DNA of 64,000 nucleotides from Tillus elongatus (GCA_964006375.1 OZ023267.1:33103266-33167265); one strand, 5' to 3'; counted from the stretch's first letter, positions 11,705-29,329 are shown. Translations and numbers: made by a program. The notes: generated by a model from the sequence alone, not told the origin.

Positions 11705-13555
11705 GGTGGTGCATTGAAAACGAAACAGATCGATTTGCGTCCAGAGAATATATTTTTTTAAGAAACGCTGTAAGATGGCAATTTTAATATTGAGAGGGAC
11801 ATGTTTTGACATAAAACTCTGTCACATCAACCCCTTAAGGGTGGTGATAAGAACCCATATATTTTAAATAGGGAACATGGGTCGAGTGTTACATCATTTG
11901 AAAGCTCTTTCTTTTCTAAATTCAGCACACTATTTTTTTAAAGTTTTATCAACTCGTTTACAAATTATTCACAGTTGGAGTTGCAAGAACGTATTTCATT
12001 CATTGTGATGAGAAATGCACTAATTAGTCAATTTTTCGTTAAAAAAAAACTAAAAAATAAAAACAAACGTTCAAAAATGTTAATTCAGTTAAATAAGTGT
12101 ACAAATTGTTGACTACCAGCTTCCATACAAAAGTACAAATTTTGTTCAAAACGAGCTCTGACATTCTGGAGCATTTGTGGCGCTATTAGACGACTTTCTT
12201 CAACAATGCGTGGTCGTAATTCTTTCAGAGACTCCGGTTCTGTTCCGAAAAATCGACTCTTTAAATGGCCTCATAGAAAAATGTCTAAAGCAGTTAAATC
12301 CGGTGATCTAGGGGGCCACTCAATAGCACCTCTACGCCCAATCCATTGCTCTGGAAACTCTCTGTTCAAAGACTCCCTAACACATTGTAAAAAATGGGGA
12401 GGAGCTCCATCCTGTTGAAACACTAATTGATTTTCTTGACAGCGATCATCATTTTCAACAATGTCAATTAGTAGAGGGTAAACGATATCTTCTAGTAAAT
12501 CCAAATACGTTTCGCCACTCAAATTGCCATCAAGAAAAATTGGTCCGATTAAACGGTCTTAAATAATTCCAGTCCAGACATTCAGTTTCTGTGGAGTTTG
12601 AGTGTGGACTTCGTGAAAATTTCTTGGATTATTATCTGCCCAATAACGACAATTATGACGATTGACTGTACAGTTGAATAAAAACCTACACTCGTCTGAA
12701 AAACAGATATTGAACAAAAAGTTCCTGTTATCAGCTATTCGTGCAATCATAACTTCACAAAACTCCAGCCGCCGATCAAAATCATCTTCATTCAGTTGTT
12801 GTACAAGATGAATTTTATACGGGTGAAATTTATTATGCTTCAATATTCGCTGAATAGTTCTTCTTTTGATGTTTGAAACAGTGGCACATTTTCTCGTGCT
12901 CAGAGTTGGGTCTGCAGCAATTTGTCCTAAAACTTCAATCTCAGTAGTCTCATTTCTAACCGGAAATTCACCTTCAGGATCCCGTTTTTTGTTGGCTACT
13001 GAACCACTTTGTCGAAACTTTGCAACTAACTCCAAAATGTATTTTCTGTTAACATGTCTGTTCGAATGTCGTTCTTTAAACAAACTTGCGGTACGGTCGG
13101 CACATTAATCGTTTTTGAAAAAAATTGTAATTATTTCAACCCTTTCTTCTACAGAATACACCATTGTGAAATTAATTTTCGGTAGTACTATCAAGTTTTA
13201 AACCGACCGATAAACTGAAATAATAAACCGTAGTTCTCTCATTCCGATAATAAATATTCTGATAGTCAATTTTTTGTTTACAAACCAACAAAACATTGAC
13301 TATCAGCAGATTTCTTATCGGAATGAGTAAAATGCGTTTTTGCATCTTCAACTGTGAATAATTATTAAACGAGTTGATAAAACTTTCAAAAAAAAATGTG
13401 CTGAATTTAGAAAAGAAGGAGCTTTCAAATGATGTAACACTCGACCCATGTTCCCTCTTTAAAATATAAGGGTTGTTATCACCACTCTTGGGGGGTTAAT
13501 GTGACAAAGTTGAGTTTTATGTCAAAACATGTCCCCCTAAATATTAAAATTGACG

Positions 13556-13556
<1 letters not shown>
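11702..13556 (-). mobile_element. DD41D mariner-type transposon, copy 1 (right terminus lost)
   Basis: The left end CAGGGTGGTGCATTGAAAAC begins in a TA array. The left arm (to about 12020) is inverted at about 13320-13555, giving a terminal inverted repeat of roughly 250-300 bp. The outermost ~75 bp of the right arm, present in copy 3, is replaced here by TA repeat. Inside the right arm a further inverted pair (CTCATTCCGATAA near 13237, TTATCGGAATGAG ending near 13326) can form a hairpin. The transposase lies between the arms on the minus strand. Confidence 0.85.
12085..13164 (-). pseudogene. DD41D mariner-type transposase, three nonsense codons
   Basis: This is a full-length transposase frame of 359 codons. 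It starts at the ATG at 13164 (MVYSVEERVEIITIF) and ends with TGA at 12085. N-terminal helix-turn-helix motifs of the paired/DUF4817 style (HVNRKYILELVAKFRQSGSV, then ADPTLSTRK) lead to HKFHPYKIHLVQQLNEDDFD. The DDE/D domain has NICFSDE (first Asp), FQQDGAPPH (second Asp) and SPDLTALD (third Asp). Forty-one residues separate the second and third Asp, hence DD41D. There is no frameshift, but there are in-frame stops after FFKND, after WTGII and in place of a Trp after LDIFL. It would be inactive as written. Confidence 0.9.

Positions 13557-13642
<86 letters not shown>
13557..13642. repeat. (TA)n followed by (TG)n
   Basis: TA array 13557-13629 passes into a TG/GT run. This is the continuation of the TA array of the foldback copy that received the transposon. 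Confidence 0.95.
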
Positions 13643-13643
<1 letters not shown>

Positions 13644-14273
13644 ATCCAACCGATAACTCAAAAAATACTTTACTGATTTGGACCAAATTTGGGAATTACC
13701 CATATTTTGCTAATGGCTTGGAGACTTCGTTCATCAAATTTTGCCGGCCAATTTTTCTTAATAAAAAATTTAAAAATATGTTTTCAAACACAATATCTCT
13801 CAAATTGTCTAAGTGATTGAAACAAAAATCTTCAACTTAAAAGATCATGAACAAACGTGGTTGTGTACCAATTTTCAAGACGTTTGATGAAAGAAAAATA
13901 CAGTTATTCCAAATTAATAATAAAATAATCCTTGACATCACTTAAGATTCTGTAATGCAATATTTACAATGTTGGACAAAGACAGATGACGTTATATGTG
14001 TTGCTAGGCTACTTAAATAAATCGTAGTTAAAAATCTAAACAATGGAGGTTGTCGCTGGTTACGAGCCTGGACAACGTTGTGAAAGATGCGACAGGGACG
14101 CCACCTCGGTGTAGTACCAGGTAGTACGATAGCTCTAGTTTACACAGAACTTTATAGATAGAGCTGTGGACAATAAAGTACAATCAACCAAAAATTTGTG
14201 TAAACTGTCAGCCTCGGACCATTTCTAAAAGTGATAAATTTTAGCATGCGAAATTATACTGTAAATAACAAAT
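13643..14273 (+). mobile_element. TA-core foldback body block, divergent subfamily
   Basis: Starts CCGATAACTCAAAAAATAC directly after the TA array and resembles body block 1 (GATTTGGACCAAATTTGG, GGCTTGGAGACTTCGTTC). It is the 3' part of the copy interrupted at 11702. Its reverse complement is recognisable at 16906-17125. Confidence 0.65.
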
Positions 14274-15045
14274 TTCGGGACGCAGCAAGTGCATTATAGT
14301 AGTGAATTTTCATAATAGTTGTACACTATTAGTAATATATATTATTAAAACTAATTCCTTAAATTTAAATGGACTTGAGAGATCGGTTTTAAAGTCCCAG
14401 TTAGCGATTATTTGAAAAAAAAAACTTTATTGGAGTTAAAAATTAAAATTTGGTCTTAGATATAATCTGTAAGTACTGCAAGTTCCACTAAAAATGTTAC
14501 AAATTTCTTTAAAGTTACAAACGTTTTTCAGAAAAAAAATTAGGTACAAAGTGAATGTACCTGTCAAATTATAAATATGGCAGGTATTCCTTATTAATTG
14601 CTTGGATCGTTTTGTTTTAGTCAACCCATCCAGTTTTTGCAAACAATTAGCAACAACAAAAATTCGGGACGCAGCAAATGCGTTATAGTAGTGAATTTTC
14701 ATTAGAATCGTACATTATTAGTACGATATACTATTAAAACTACTTCTTCAAATTTAAATAGAACTTTGAGATCGATTTTAGAGTCCTAGTTAGCGATTAT
14801 TTAATTATGTTTTATATGAAGCTACAAAAAAATATTTGGTCTTACACATAATATGTAAATACTGCAGGTGTCTTTAAAAAATGTGTTACAAATTTCGTTA
14901 AAGTTACAAAAGCTTTTCAGAAAAAAATTAATTATTTACAAAGGGAATGTACCTGTCAAATTATAAATATGGCACGTATTTTTCCTTATTAATTGCTTGG
15001 ATCGTTTTGTTTTAGTCAACCCATCCAGTTTTTGCAAACAATAAA
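14274..15045 (+). mobile_element. Two tandem divergent right modules of the foldback family
   Basis: Two units begin CGGGACGCAGCAAGTGC at about 14277 and CGGGACGCAGCAAATGC at about 14665. Both run through TAGTAGTGAATTTTCAT and end near CCATCCAGTTTTTGCAAACA. Unit length is about 385 bp. Related units lie at 54353 and, inverted in part, at 61355 and 62285. Confidence 0.7.
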
Positions 15046-16905
<1,860 letters not shown>

Positions 16906-17125
16906 TGTCTATTTTCTTTTAAGTTTTAAATTTTCGTTTTAATCACTTAGACAATTTGAGAGATATTGTGTTTTAAAAAATATTTTTTAACTTTTTATTA
17001 ATAAAAATTGGCCGTTAAGTTTTGATGAACGAACTCATCCAAGCCATTCGCAAAATAAGGATAATTCCCAAATTTGATCCAAATGAATGAAGTATTTTTT
17101 GAGTTATCTGCTAGCTAGAGCTGCT
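16906..17125 (-). mobile_element. Inverted fragment of foldback body block (divergent subfamily)
   Basis: The reverse complement matches 13650-13860 (shared CAATTTGAGAGATATTGTG, GAACGAACTC, AAATAAGGATAATTCCCAAA-like words). No TA array is attached. Confidence 0.65.
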
Positions 17126-17229
17126 GGTTACTGAGATATGATCCAAAAGTATCGAGTTTGGAATAACCTATAAATGTGCAAAGCTTTGCCAGGGGATTGG
17201 TTAGCAAATCGAACTAACAATTTCTATAT

Positions 17230-17358
17230 TAGTGAATTTTCTTTAAAAAAGTTCACTAATGACGAGATCCCGACTTTTGAATTTTGAAAAAATTTCTTCA
17301 AATGAGCGCTAATTAGGACCCCTGGAACCCAAATCCGAAGTCGGTTTCAGACTTATAT

Positions 17359-17443
<85 letters not shown>

Positions 17444-18176
17444 TATATATTTATGTGTCACACCTATAACTAAAAAAATAAAGGACCGATTTTGATCAAA
17501 CTTGGTGGGTACCTTCCTTTCGCAAGTGACTTGGATAAGTTCGTTATTCAGGATAATCCGCCATGGTTTTCCCGGAAATGTTTGTGTTTTCTTTCAAAAA
17601 AAAAAGAAAAAAAATTATATCTCCAGAATTAACAAAGTAAGAACAACCAAATTTTGTAAGCGGATTTATATCATTATAGGTATTACCCACCAAAATTTAG
17701 CTCTGTAGGTTAAAGGATAAAAAAGTAACAGGCATTTAAAGAAAAATAAATGTGGGTTTTCCTCAAAACGTCAAAGGCGCGATTTTAAACGTCAAAATTG
17801 GTAATATTTCAGCAACGAACCTGAAACTAATATGAGCTATGGAAGGAAAATGTCTCAAGAAGAATGTTTTACAAAGCCTGAAGTCTTAGTTTCAATCGTC
17901 ATATTCCTTTATTTTTCTAAAATATTCCCAGAAAATTAATTTCAAATAGACCGTCTCTCTGATGATTTGGCAGTAGTGTTGGCTATAGAGTTTATCGGTT
18001 AATGGTATATCATTTTTGTCGAATTTTCGTAAAAAAAATCTTTAAAGTTCAATATATCCGTTGTTATACACGATACGAAAAAATTGTATACATTAATTAT
18101 AGGTGTCTTGAGCTACATCTTAAAAAAATATTTTACACGCTGGCCCATAAGTCGTTGGTGATTCAGATTTTCTTTT
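17230..18176 (+). mobile_element. TA-core foldback element, 3'-truncated (copy D)
   Basis: Hairpin TTAGTGAATTTTC / TTCACTAATG, left block, TA array (17362-17440) and body blocks 1 and 2 up to GGCCCATAAGTCGTTGG. It is cut at 18176 by the hairpin of the next copy, so the later copy inserted into or replaced the 3' end of this one. Confidence 0.8.
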
Positions 18177-18223
18177 TTAGTGAATTTTCTTAAAAAAATT
18201 CACTAATGGGTAGATCCGTGTTT

Positions 18224-18317
<94 letters not shown>

Positions 18318-19411
18318 TACCGATAACTTAAAAAATAATGGACCAATCTTGATCAAATTTGGTGACTACCTTTCTTTTGCAAGTGGCTTGGATAAATTCT
18401 TTGGCCAGGAAAATCGGACTAGGTTTTCGCGGAACATTTTGTGTTTTCTTTCTAAAAAAAATTATATCTCCGAAAATAACGAAGTGAGGGCAACCAAATT
18501 TGGTACGCGTATTTATATTTCAAAGGGTGAACCATGTATCAAAATTTAGGTCTCTAAGTTAAAGGACAAAAAGTTACGGGCAGCTAAATAAACAAATTTC
18601 GGAGTTTTCCTTAAATCGTCAAACTCGCAATTTAAAACATCAAAATTGGCAATGTTTAGGCAAAGAACGTGAAACAAATACGGATTGTGAAAAGAAAATG
18701 TTGCAAGAAGAGTGTTCTGCGAACCGTTAAGTTTCAGATTCAACCGTCATTGACCTTCATTTTACTAAAATGTTTACAGAAAATTCATTTCAAATAGACC
18801 CTTTCTCTGATGCTTTGGCAGTCGGTTTAGTTAAATTGATGCCTTCGCTGTAGGTTTAGTGAAGTTTAAGGTTTAACGGTCTATAATTTTTAGCTAATTT
18901 TCGTAGAACAAATTCGTTACTGCATTTTAGCAATTTTTATCGAAATATGATGCATGTTTGTAAGAAATAAATATGGACGCAGTAAGTGCGTTTTGGTAGC
19001 GAATTTTCATTAAATCCTTCAAATTTCAATAACTCAATTTGCTATTAACGTAACTTTTGTTGGTTAGGAAACCAACATTTTACTTTATTTTCGGAAAATT
19101 TTTGTATAAACGCGGCAAGGGCGTTTTGGTGGAGAATTTTCATTAAATGTTTCAAATTTCAATAACTCAATTTGCTATTAACCTAAGGTTCATTGGCTAG
19201 GAGACCAGTTTTCTCAGAAACATTTAAAGTTTATTTTCGGACCATTTTTGTACATTTTCAAATAATTATTTTGATAAAATATGGTACACTGTTCCTACTA
19301 TATATGTTATACCGGTAACCAAATTGATGCCTGCTCGCATTAGAGCGATATATTTGTAATTAAAAACATTTTTATGAAAATTCACTTACATAACGCACTT
19401 GCTGAGTCTAG
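18177..19411 (+). mobile_element. TA-core foldback element (copy E)
   Basis: Clear hairpin TTAGTGAATTTTC / AAATTCACTAATG. The left block is nearly deleted. A TA array (18228-18315), body block 1 and a right module follow. The right module's first half is partly duplicated (GTGCGTTTTGGTAGCG at about 18985, GGGCGTTTTGGTGGAG at about 19116). The end is CGCACTTGCTGAGTCTAG. Confidence 0.8.
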
Positions 19412-20161
19412 AGTTTTAATACGGGAAGGAAAAACTTTGTGCGCCCTTTTTAAGCACATTTCGCACACGGGCAAGCTTAAGATGTGGCTTAATTAAAGCT
19501 CTTCTCGAGAAGGAGTGCAAAAAGATAAAATTTACGTATAATATGTGTTGGAACTCGAACAAACAATGCTTTGTTTTAAGGAGACTGTCGGATTCCTCCG
19601 GATCGTACCAGTTCTGACGTAACCATTGATATTAATACGTGAAATGTCAAACACATCAAAGTGTTTGATCAAAGAGTCGTTCTGAGATTATAGAGTGACA
19701 AAACAACATCAATAACGTTCAGATTTAAAAATGGAATGAATTACGGTTGAATTTCGACCACTGCACAGACCCACTGGTTTTAATAACTCCACATTACAAG
19801 AAATCGTCGAAAAAATATATTATAAATAAAATGAAATAAAAAATAATTGTTGTTGTTTTGTGTTTTCACCGCTGGAGGAAACAATTTTTACTGACATTGG
19901 ACGAGACATAAGTGAAATACAGAGAGATTTCGTTCGCTCGGATTTGTCTGTATACAATTATCTTTTACTGACATAGCAACACAAAAAACTCAAGCAAGCT
20001 TTGGATATCGAACACAAAGTCGATAAACATTAATTTGTGGTATTTGAAATTATGTACAAAATTACTATATTTATTAATAATAATGGGCAAAGGATACATT
20101 GGTTGACACCTATATGGTTATCAACGACCTTCTTGTAAAGTCAGAATTAAGGAATTAACCT
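19412..20161. other. Unassigned sequence
   Basis: No gene or shared repeat recognised. A small perfect inverted repeat, TCAAACAC ... GTGTTTGA, lies near 19648-19669. Confidence 0.4.
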
Positions 20162-21795
20162 ATAGTGAATTTTCTTTAAAAAATGTTTTGTGAATTTTCT
20201 TTAAAATAATTCACTAATGGGGACAAGAGCCTCGGTGGTTCAGGGGTAAAAACTTGTGCCTCTCACCCGAAGGGTACTGGGTTCTATCACAGGTTTCTCC
20301 TTTGACTTTTTCAGTACAAACTGTAACATTAACATCAACCGGAGTTCTGGCATTGTATTTGAGCAAGTTAAATGTCTGCACGTTCCGCCCTTTGGAGGGG
20401 GCGTAAAGCCGTCGGTCCCGTGTCCATGCGATGTTGGGCACGTTAAAGATCCCAAATCTTCTTACAGAAAGGTAAGGGTTCGGCAAAATTTCCTGGACAG
20501 TGAGGTGGAACTGCTCCCTGGCGTCGGTGATTGGCCATAGTAGCGGAAATAGGCCGACGTTAAAGAAATAAAACACACACACACTAATCAGGAGATCCCA
20601 AGTTTTGAATTTTGAAACATTTTCTTCGAATGAGTGCTAATTAGGCCCCTTAGAACACATATCCGGGGCCCGTTTCAATTTCTATATGTTTATTCGCACA
20701 GATAACTAAAAAAAATAGTGGGCCGATTTTGATTAAATTTGGTGAGTACCTTCCTTTTACAGGTGGCTTGAATAAGTTCGTTATCTAAGAAAATTGGCCC
20801 AGGTTTTCCCGGAAAAGTTGGTGTTTTCTTTAGAAAAAAATATATATCTCCGGAAATAACAAAGTAAGGGCAACCAAATTTGGTACGCGGGTTTATGTAA
20901 TTATAGGTAAATTACACACCAAAATTAGCTCTGTAAGTTAAAATACAAAAAAGTTATAGGCATTTAAAGAAAAATAAATTGGGGTTTTCCTCAAAACGTC
21001 AAAGTTGCGATTTAAAACGTCAAAATCGGCAACATTTAGGCAAATAACTTGAATCTAATACGGGCTATGGAAATAAAATGTCTCAAAAAGGATGTTTTAC
21101 AAACCCTGAAGTCTTAGTTTCAACCGTCATTGTCCTTCATTTTACTAAAATATTTCCAGAAAATTCATTTCAAATAGACCCTTTCTATGATGCTTGGCAG
21201 TAGCCTTAGCTATAGAGTTTATCGTTTAATGGTATATAACTTTTGTCGAATTTTCATAAAAAATCAATAAAGCTCAATATATTCGATGCAAGAAGAAAAT
21301 TGCATACATTAATTATAGGGTATCTGGAGATACCTCTTAAAAATTATTTCTACAATCACAGGCTGGCTCATAAGTCGTTGGTAAAACAAATTTTCTTTTT
21401 TTTTAATCGAACACGCCTTAGATTATGGCATTTTTGGATTTTCCATTGAAATATAATGCATGTTTGTAAGAAAAGACATTCGGGACGCAGCAAGCGCGCT
21501 ATGGTAGCGAATTTTCATTAAATGCTTCAAATTTGAATAGCTCAATTTGCTAATAACCTATAAGGTTGACCAAGAAATCAGTTTGTTCGGGAACACTTTA
21601 AGTTTATTTTCGGAAATTGTTGTACATGTTCAAACAATAAAGCTATTTTGGTGAAACATGGCACATTGTTTCTACTGTATAGGTTATACTGGTAACCAAA
21701 TTTGATGCCTGCTCTGTTTAAAAAAACACATATTTGCTATTAATAAACGTTTTTATGAAAATTCACTACCATAACGCACTTGCTGCGTCCAGACT
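20162..21795 (+). mobile_element. TA-core foldback element lacking the TA array (copy F)
   Basis: A duplicated left hairpin (20164-20219) is followed by a SINE insertion. The left block then runs to ATATGTTTATTCGCACAGATAACT, where all other copies have a long (TA)n. Body blocks 1 and 2 follow, then the right module (CGGGACGCAGCAAGCGCG at 21483) ending at CTTGCTGCGTCCAG (21795). The copy shows what the element looks like without microsatellite expansion. Confidence 0.85.
20224..20581 (+). mobile_element. tRNA-derived SINE inserted in copy F
   Basis: The tRNA-like head GAGCCTCGGTGGTTCAGGGG has an A box (20236-20246) and a B box GGGTTCTATCAC (about 20279-20290). The body is shared with 5951-6367. 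The 3' end GCCGACGTTAAAGAAATAAA is followed by (CA)n. It is flanked by CACTAATGGGGA (20212-20223) and CACTAATCAGGA (20582-20593), a 12-bp target duplication with two mismatches. This is the best preserved of the SINE copies. Confidence 0.85.
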
Positions 21796-22195
21796 TTTTT
21801 TTAGTGGTCTACTTTGCAATCAGAAATCTACACGGTAAACTTCCAGGCGTTATTTTACGAATTTTCGTTCGTTTAGGTTGGCTCCGTGGAACTCTGATTG
21901 CGTCTATAATCAGTGGTACATAGTGCTATTTTAAAGATACTGTTGGTTTGACGTTTTTGGTACTCAACATACCGATTTAGTTGTTGCAATATTATTTTGA
22001 AAGCACATAATTTTTTTGTCATATATTTTCATATTTCTTGACAGACTAAGACTACTAATTTAAACAATGTTGTTTTGAGACTAGATTTAATAACTCAACG
22101 AGACTAAAGCTTTTTTAGGAGATATTTTATTAGAAGAGACTTTTAACATGAGACAAACAAGGAGTCTGTTAATATAAAAATGTTATTGTTGTTTA
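21796..22195. other. Unassigned sequence
   Basis: No gene or shared repeat recognised. Confidence 0.4.
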
Positions 22196-22345
22196 AGTTG
22201 AATGTTTGATCCGCTGTAATGCATTTTGGATCGCAACCAGTTTTGCAGTATATATGCTAGTAATAGATAGTAAGTTAATGAGATTAAATATCTGCTGTTG
22301 TCTGTGGACTATTGCACATTCTACGTGGTTGTCGTATTTGGAACC
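22196..22345 (-). pseudogene. LINE RNase H N-terminal fragment
   Basis: The minus-strand translation begins [17 protein letters not shown] and continues [17 protein letters not shown]. This matches the opening of RNase H domains in jockey/I-type LINEs (DGSK..., then IYTAELxAI). The catalytic Glu of the TAEL motif is Lys here. The fragment is about 50 codons long. Its upstream part is replaced by a (TA)n array and the rest of the element is missing. Confidence 0.6.
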
Positions 22346-22346
22346 A

Positions 22347-23639
<1,293 letters not shown>

Positions 23640-24305
23640 TTACAAAGTTATATCCATAACACAATTCCTGCGTCCAAACTTTTACAACGTCACAAGCTAC
23701 TTAATTTAGGCGGTTGCCGTAAGCTCGCAGAACGGGTCTGTTTTAAAACTTTCTGCAAATATTTCAGTCAAAGGAAGAACAATAGCTGTAGAAACAGAAA
23801 TGTCCAAACACGCTAAAAACACGTCTGGGAACTTTTGTTGTCTATTACCGGATCTTGGTCTAAAACTCATCAATTATGACGTTTCAAATCATCACTTTGG
23901 CGTTTTTGGAATAAGAACTTTCTGGGTTCTTTGCAACACAAAAACTCAATCTTCCTCTGTAATAATCAACAGATTTTGTTAACCAAATATAATAATTTAG
24001 TCTTAAGCCCCTTTTGGCCTCCAGTGTCACCATTTGTTTTCTCTTTAAGCTAATCTATTCATTATTCTTTTAACCTATAAATCAGCATTTTGGCGCATGC
24101 CACGCTTTATACAGGAGCAAATTGCATATCAAATTTGCTTACAATATCTTTGTCGATTCCGAAAATATAAAGATTTTCCGAAAGAAAAGCAAAATTTTTT
24201 TTGAAAAAACTGATCAGATTTTCCCAACTGACGAACTCATCTAAGTCACTTACCAAAGAAGGACGACTGCTAAGTTTCATGAAAATCAGCAGTCTACTTT
24301 TGAGG
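23640..24305 (-). mobile_element. Old inverted foldback-family copy
   Basis: Begins with the inverted right-end signature (CCATAACACAATTCCTGCGTCC) and continues with the reverse complement of body block 1, including GACGTTTCAAATC, CCGAAAATATAAAG, and GACGAACTCATCTAAG. It is strongly diverged, without hairpin or TA array. Confidence 0.6.
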
Positions 24306-24470
24306 TTATTAGGCCTCTATCCGTTTTAAGCATACTATCGAAAATAATAGAGCGGCTATATGTGACAAGATAATAATATTTTTAAATAGATATCAAATAA
24401 TTACTTCTTACCATGGATTTAGACAAGATTTCTCCACTGAAATAGCAGTGACTGGCTATATATACATAAA

Positions 24471-25853
<1,383 letters not shown>

Positions 25854-26022
25854 ATAAATGATAAGCTAGATCAAAATGAAAACGTCGTGATACTGCTTTT
25901 TGACATATCATGTGCATTTGACACGGTAGATATACCATTTGTTTCTGAAAAGCTGGATGTGCTGGGTATACGTGGGGTAATAAATAGCCTTATGACCTCC
26001 CATCTAACGGACAGGCAATGAT

Positions 26023-26149
26023 ATGTCAAAATTTTCCCGGAAAGCCTCGTCCGATTTTCCTGACTAACGAACTTATCCAAACTATTTACAAAAGGAAGGT
26101 ACGTGCCAAATTTTATCAAAATCGGCCCATTGTCTTTTGAGTTAGCGGT

Positions 26150-26214
<65 letters not shown>

Positions 26215-26340
26215 ATATAAAAACTAAAACTGACCCCTTATATGGGTTCCGGGGGTACTAGTTCGCGCTCATTTGCAAAAAATTTTTCAAAATTCAAAAG
26301 TCTTCCAATTAGTAATTTTTTTCTACGAAAATTCAGTTAA
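26023..26340 (-). mobile_element. TA-core foldback fragment (copy J)
   Basis: Inverted partial body block 1 (from about 26030), TA array 26153-26211, left block and hairpin remnant (AGTAATTTTTTTCTACG, AAATTCAG). The right part is missing. Confidence 0.75.
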
Positions 26341-26795
26341 AACAAAAGGTTGAAATATGTATTTAATAATGTTATAAAGGAAGTTTTAAACTTTAACTTG
26401 AAAAAAATATATTAAATAACAAACATGAACAAAATTTTCGTGAAAATGTGATTAAAGTCTATAAGAAATTTAATACCATTTTAGAAAAAAAAAATAATCT
26501 TCTAAATCACTACATCTATTTATATTTCCATGACAAAAACATAAAATCAAATTTAAATACACGGTAGTTAGTTTGCATATATCTGTTTGAGTCTTATAGA
26601 GATAGTTTTTCACAAAAATTTTGTTTATATTTGTTACTTAATAATTTTTTCAAGTTGAGCTATATAACTGGCTTTATATATAAGTATATGTATAAAACCA
26701 TTGTTTTTTTCTATGTCAATTGTATTTTTTTTCTTTCCATGTTACAGCCTCGATAATGAATTAAATCGTTCCGAATAGCCGGCAATTTAATAGAG
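26341..26795. other. Unassigned AT-rich sequence
   Basis: No gene or shared repeat recognised. Confidence 0.4.
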
Positions 26796-28220
<1,425 letters not shown>

Positions 28221-28743
28221 CAAGGCGCAATTTAATTAGCATGCTTATAAAAATTTAAATTATTTAAATGGACTGCGGAAAAAACACAAATCCTAAAAAA
28301 CGTTAAAAATGATTTATCTCCTGCAAGTTGTTATTATCTCATTTTAATTATATTTGTTCATGTAGAGCAAACAGAAAAGTGGGTGAGGGACAATTTAATT
28401 TCGGCATACTCAAATTCCTCCATAAATTATGTCGCTTTTCACGTTCAACAGTGATAATAAATTATGTCAACCCTTATTTTACAGTTCGTTTTAAAAAACG
28501 ACTGTATAGATTTATCTGTCTTCATATCAACCCTCATTTTACAATTCCTTTAAAAAAAGACTGTATACATTAATCAGTGTCCAGGTATTTCAGTTATATG
28601 TTTCAGGTTTCAGGATATTCCAGTCGGCTCTCCATCACGAACCGTAAACTAGCAAATCCTCAAGTGAAAGGTCTGGTTTTAATTGACAAACAGGTTACAG
28701 GTGGTTCACTTAGCTATACCTGATAATTCTCTATCGCATTTAC
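28221..28743 (-). other. Putative intron start; no other gene seen
   Basis: This would be the beginning of the intron that follows the candidate exon at 28744-29055 on the minus strand. It contains a ~65-bp imperfect direct duplication (TCAACCCTTATTTTACAGTTC at 28468, TCAACCCTCATTTTACAATTC at 28529). No further exon was recognised. Confidence 0.35.
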
Positions 28744-28816
28744 CTTGTAAAAGCAGACTGATGACAAGTGCCATTCTCCAGTCCATCCTGCCAAGATGAG
28801 CACTCATTCCTGCCAT
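28744..28816 (-). CDS. Signal-peptide-like N-terminus, first coding exon (partial)
   Basis: The 24 codons read MAGMSAHLGRMD followed by WRMALVISLLLQ. There is a charged n-region, then a hydrophobic stretch (MALVISLLL), as in a signal peptide or signal anchor. The coding exon stops after the first base of a Gly codon at a GTAAAT donor, so the intron is phase 1. An in-frame TGA upstream (in the leader) shows that this ATG is the first of its frame. The protein family is not recognisable from so short a piece. The ORF could be a chance frame, but promoter, leader, start context, hydrophobic profile and donor all agree. Confidence 0.5.
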
Positions 28817-28906
28817 GACGTAACGACTTCCACACTTAGAGTCACCGATTATAACACTTTTGGCACAAGATCAAACTATCTCCCACAATTCGCTGAATTC
28901 TTCGAG

Positions 28907-28930
28907 TTATTTGCGACACTCCATCACCAT
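28907..28930 (-). promoter_or_regulatory. Upstream ORF in the candidate leader
   Basis: ATG at 28930 opens a 7-codon frame (MVMECRK) ending in TAA, about 90 nt before the main ATG. It might lower translation of the downstream frame; this is inference. Confidence 0.4.
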
Positions 28931-29051
28931 AATATTCACTAAAATTGCAAATGCGACGGCACTAATTGCACAAATTTCACTTTATATAAAGAGATAATTA
29001 ACAAAATTGAGGTACTGTCCACTAAACTGTTTTATTCCACACAAAATCAAA

Positions 29052-29084
29052 CGCTGAACAGGGCAGCGAACTCGATTATTTATA
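29052..29084 (-). promoter_or_regulatory. Core promoter: TATA box and initiator
   Basis: On the minus strand TATAAATAA occupies 29084-29076. TTCAGCG follows, with the initiator A at 29055. The distance from the first T of TATA to this A is 29 bp, the classical arthropod spacing. At +28 to +32 AGTTT matches four of five positions of the downstream promoter element. Confidence 0.5.
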
Positions 29085-29329
29085 ATGTATACAGACTGGT
29101 AATTATTGTTGTCATTGTGTGTGATATTTTTAATCCTCAATGTTATTGTAATCTGTTGTTGCGCTATCTCCCTATGAACACTGTTTATATGAATAAACGA
29201 AACATCTAATTAGCTTTGTTTATTCGCCCATCAGTGATCGAATATCAATATAAAATTAGCCGACAGAACATGTGATAACTACAAAGTCATAGTGTAAACA
29301 ATAAATAAATTAATAGTATTCAAATAAAT

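Larger units (their letters stand above)
28744..29055 (-). other. Candidate first exon of a host gene (secreted or membrane protein)
   Basis: Read on the minus strand, a TATA box and initiator are followed by a 239-nt leader, an ATG in good context (GTCATGG, purine at -3, G at +4), 24 codons and a splice donor (CAAG/GTAAAT) at 28744/28743. The exon belongs to no repeat family seen in the window. The intron phase (1, directly after a hydrophobic start) is the usual one for secreted and immunoglobulin-like proteins; that last point is family knowledge, not seen here. The remaining exons should lie at lower coordinates or outside the window. Confidence 0.55.

Noticed and set aside
12866..13108. 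Plus-strand frame opposite the DD41D transposase (also 34011-34259, 30846-31058)
   Set aside because: Antisense shadow of the transposase.
20214..20582. Frames of 70-120 codons on both strands over 20214-20582
   Set aside because: They lie on a SINE and its target; overlapping frames on both strands with no domain.
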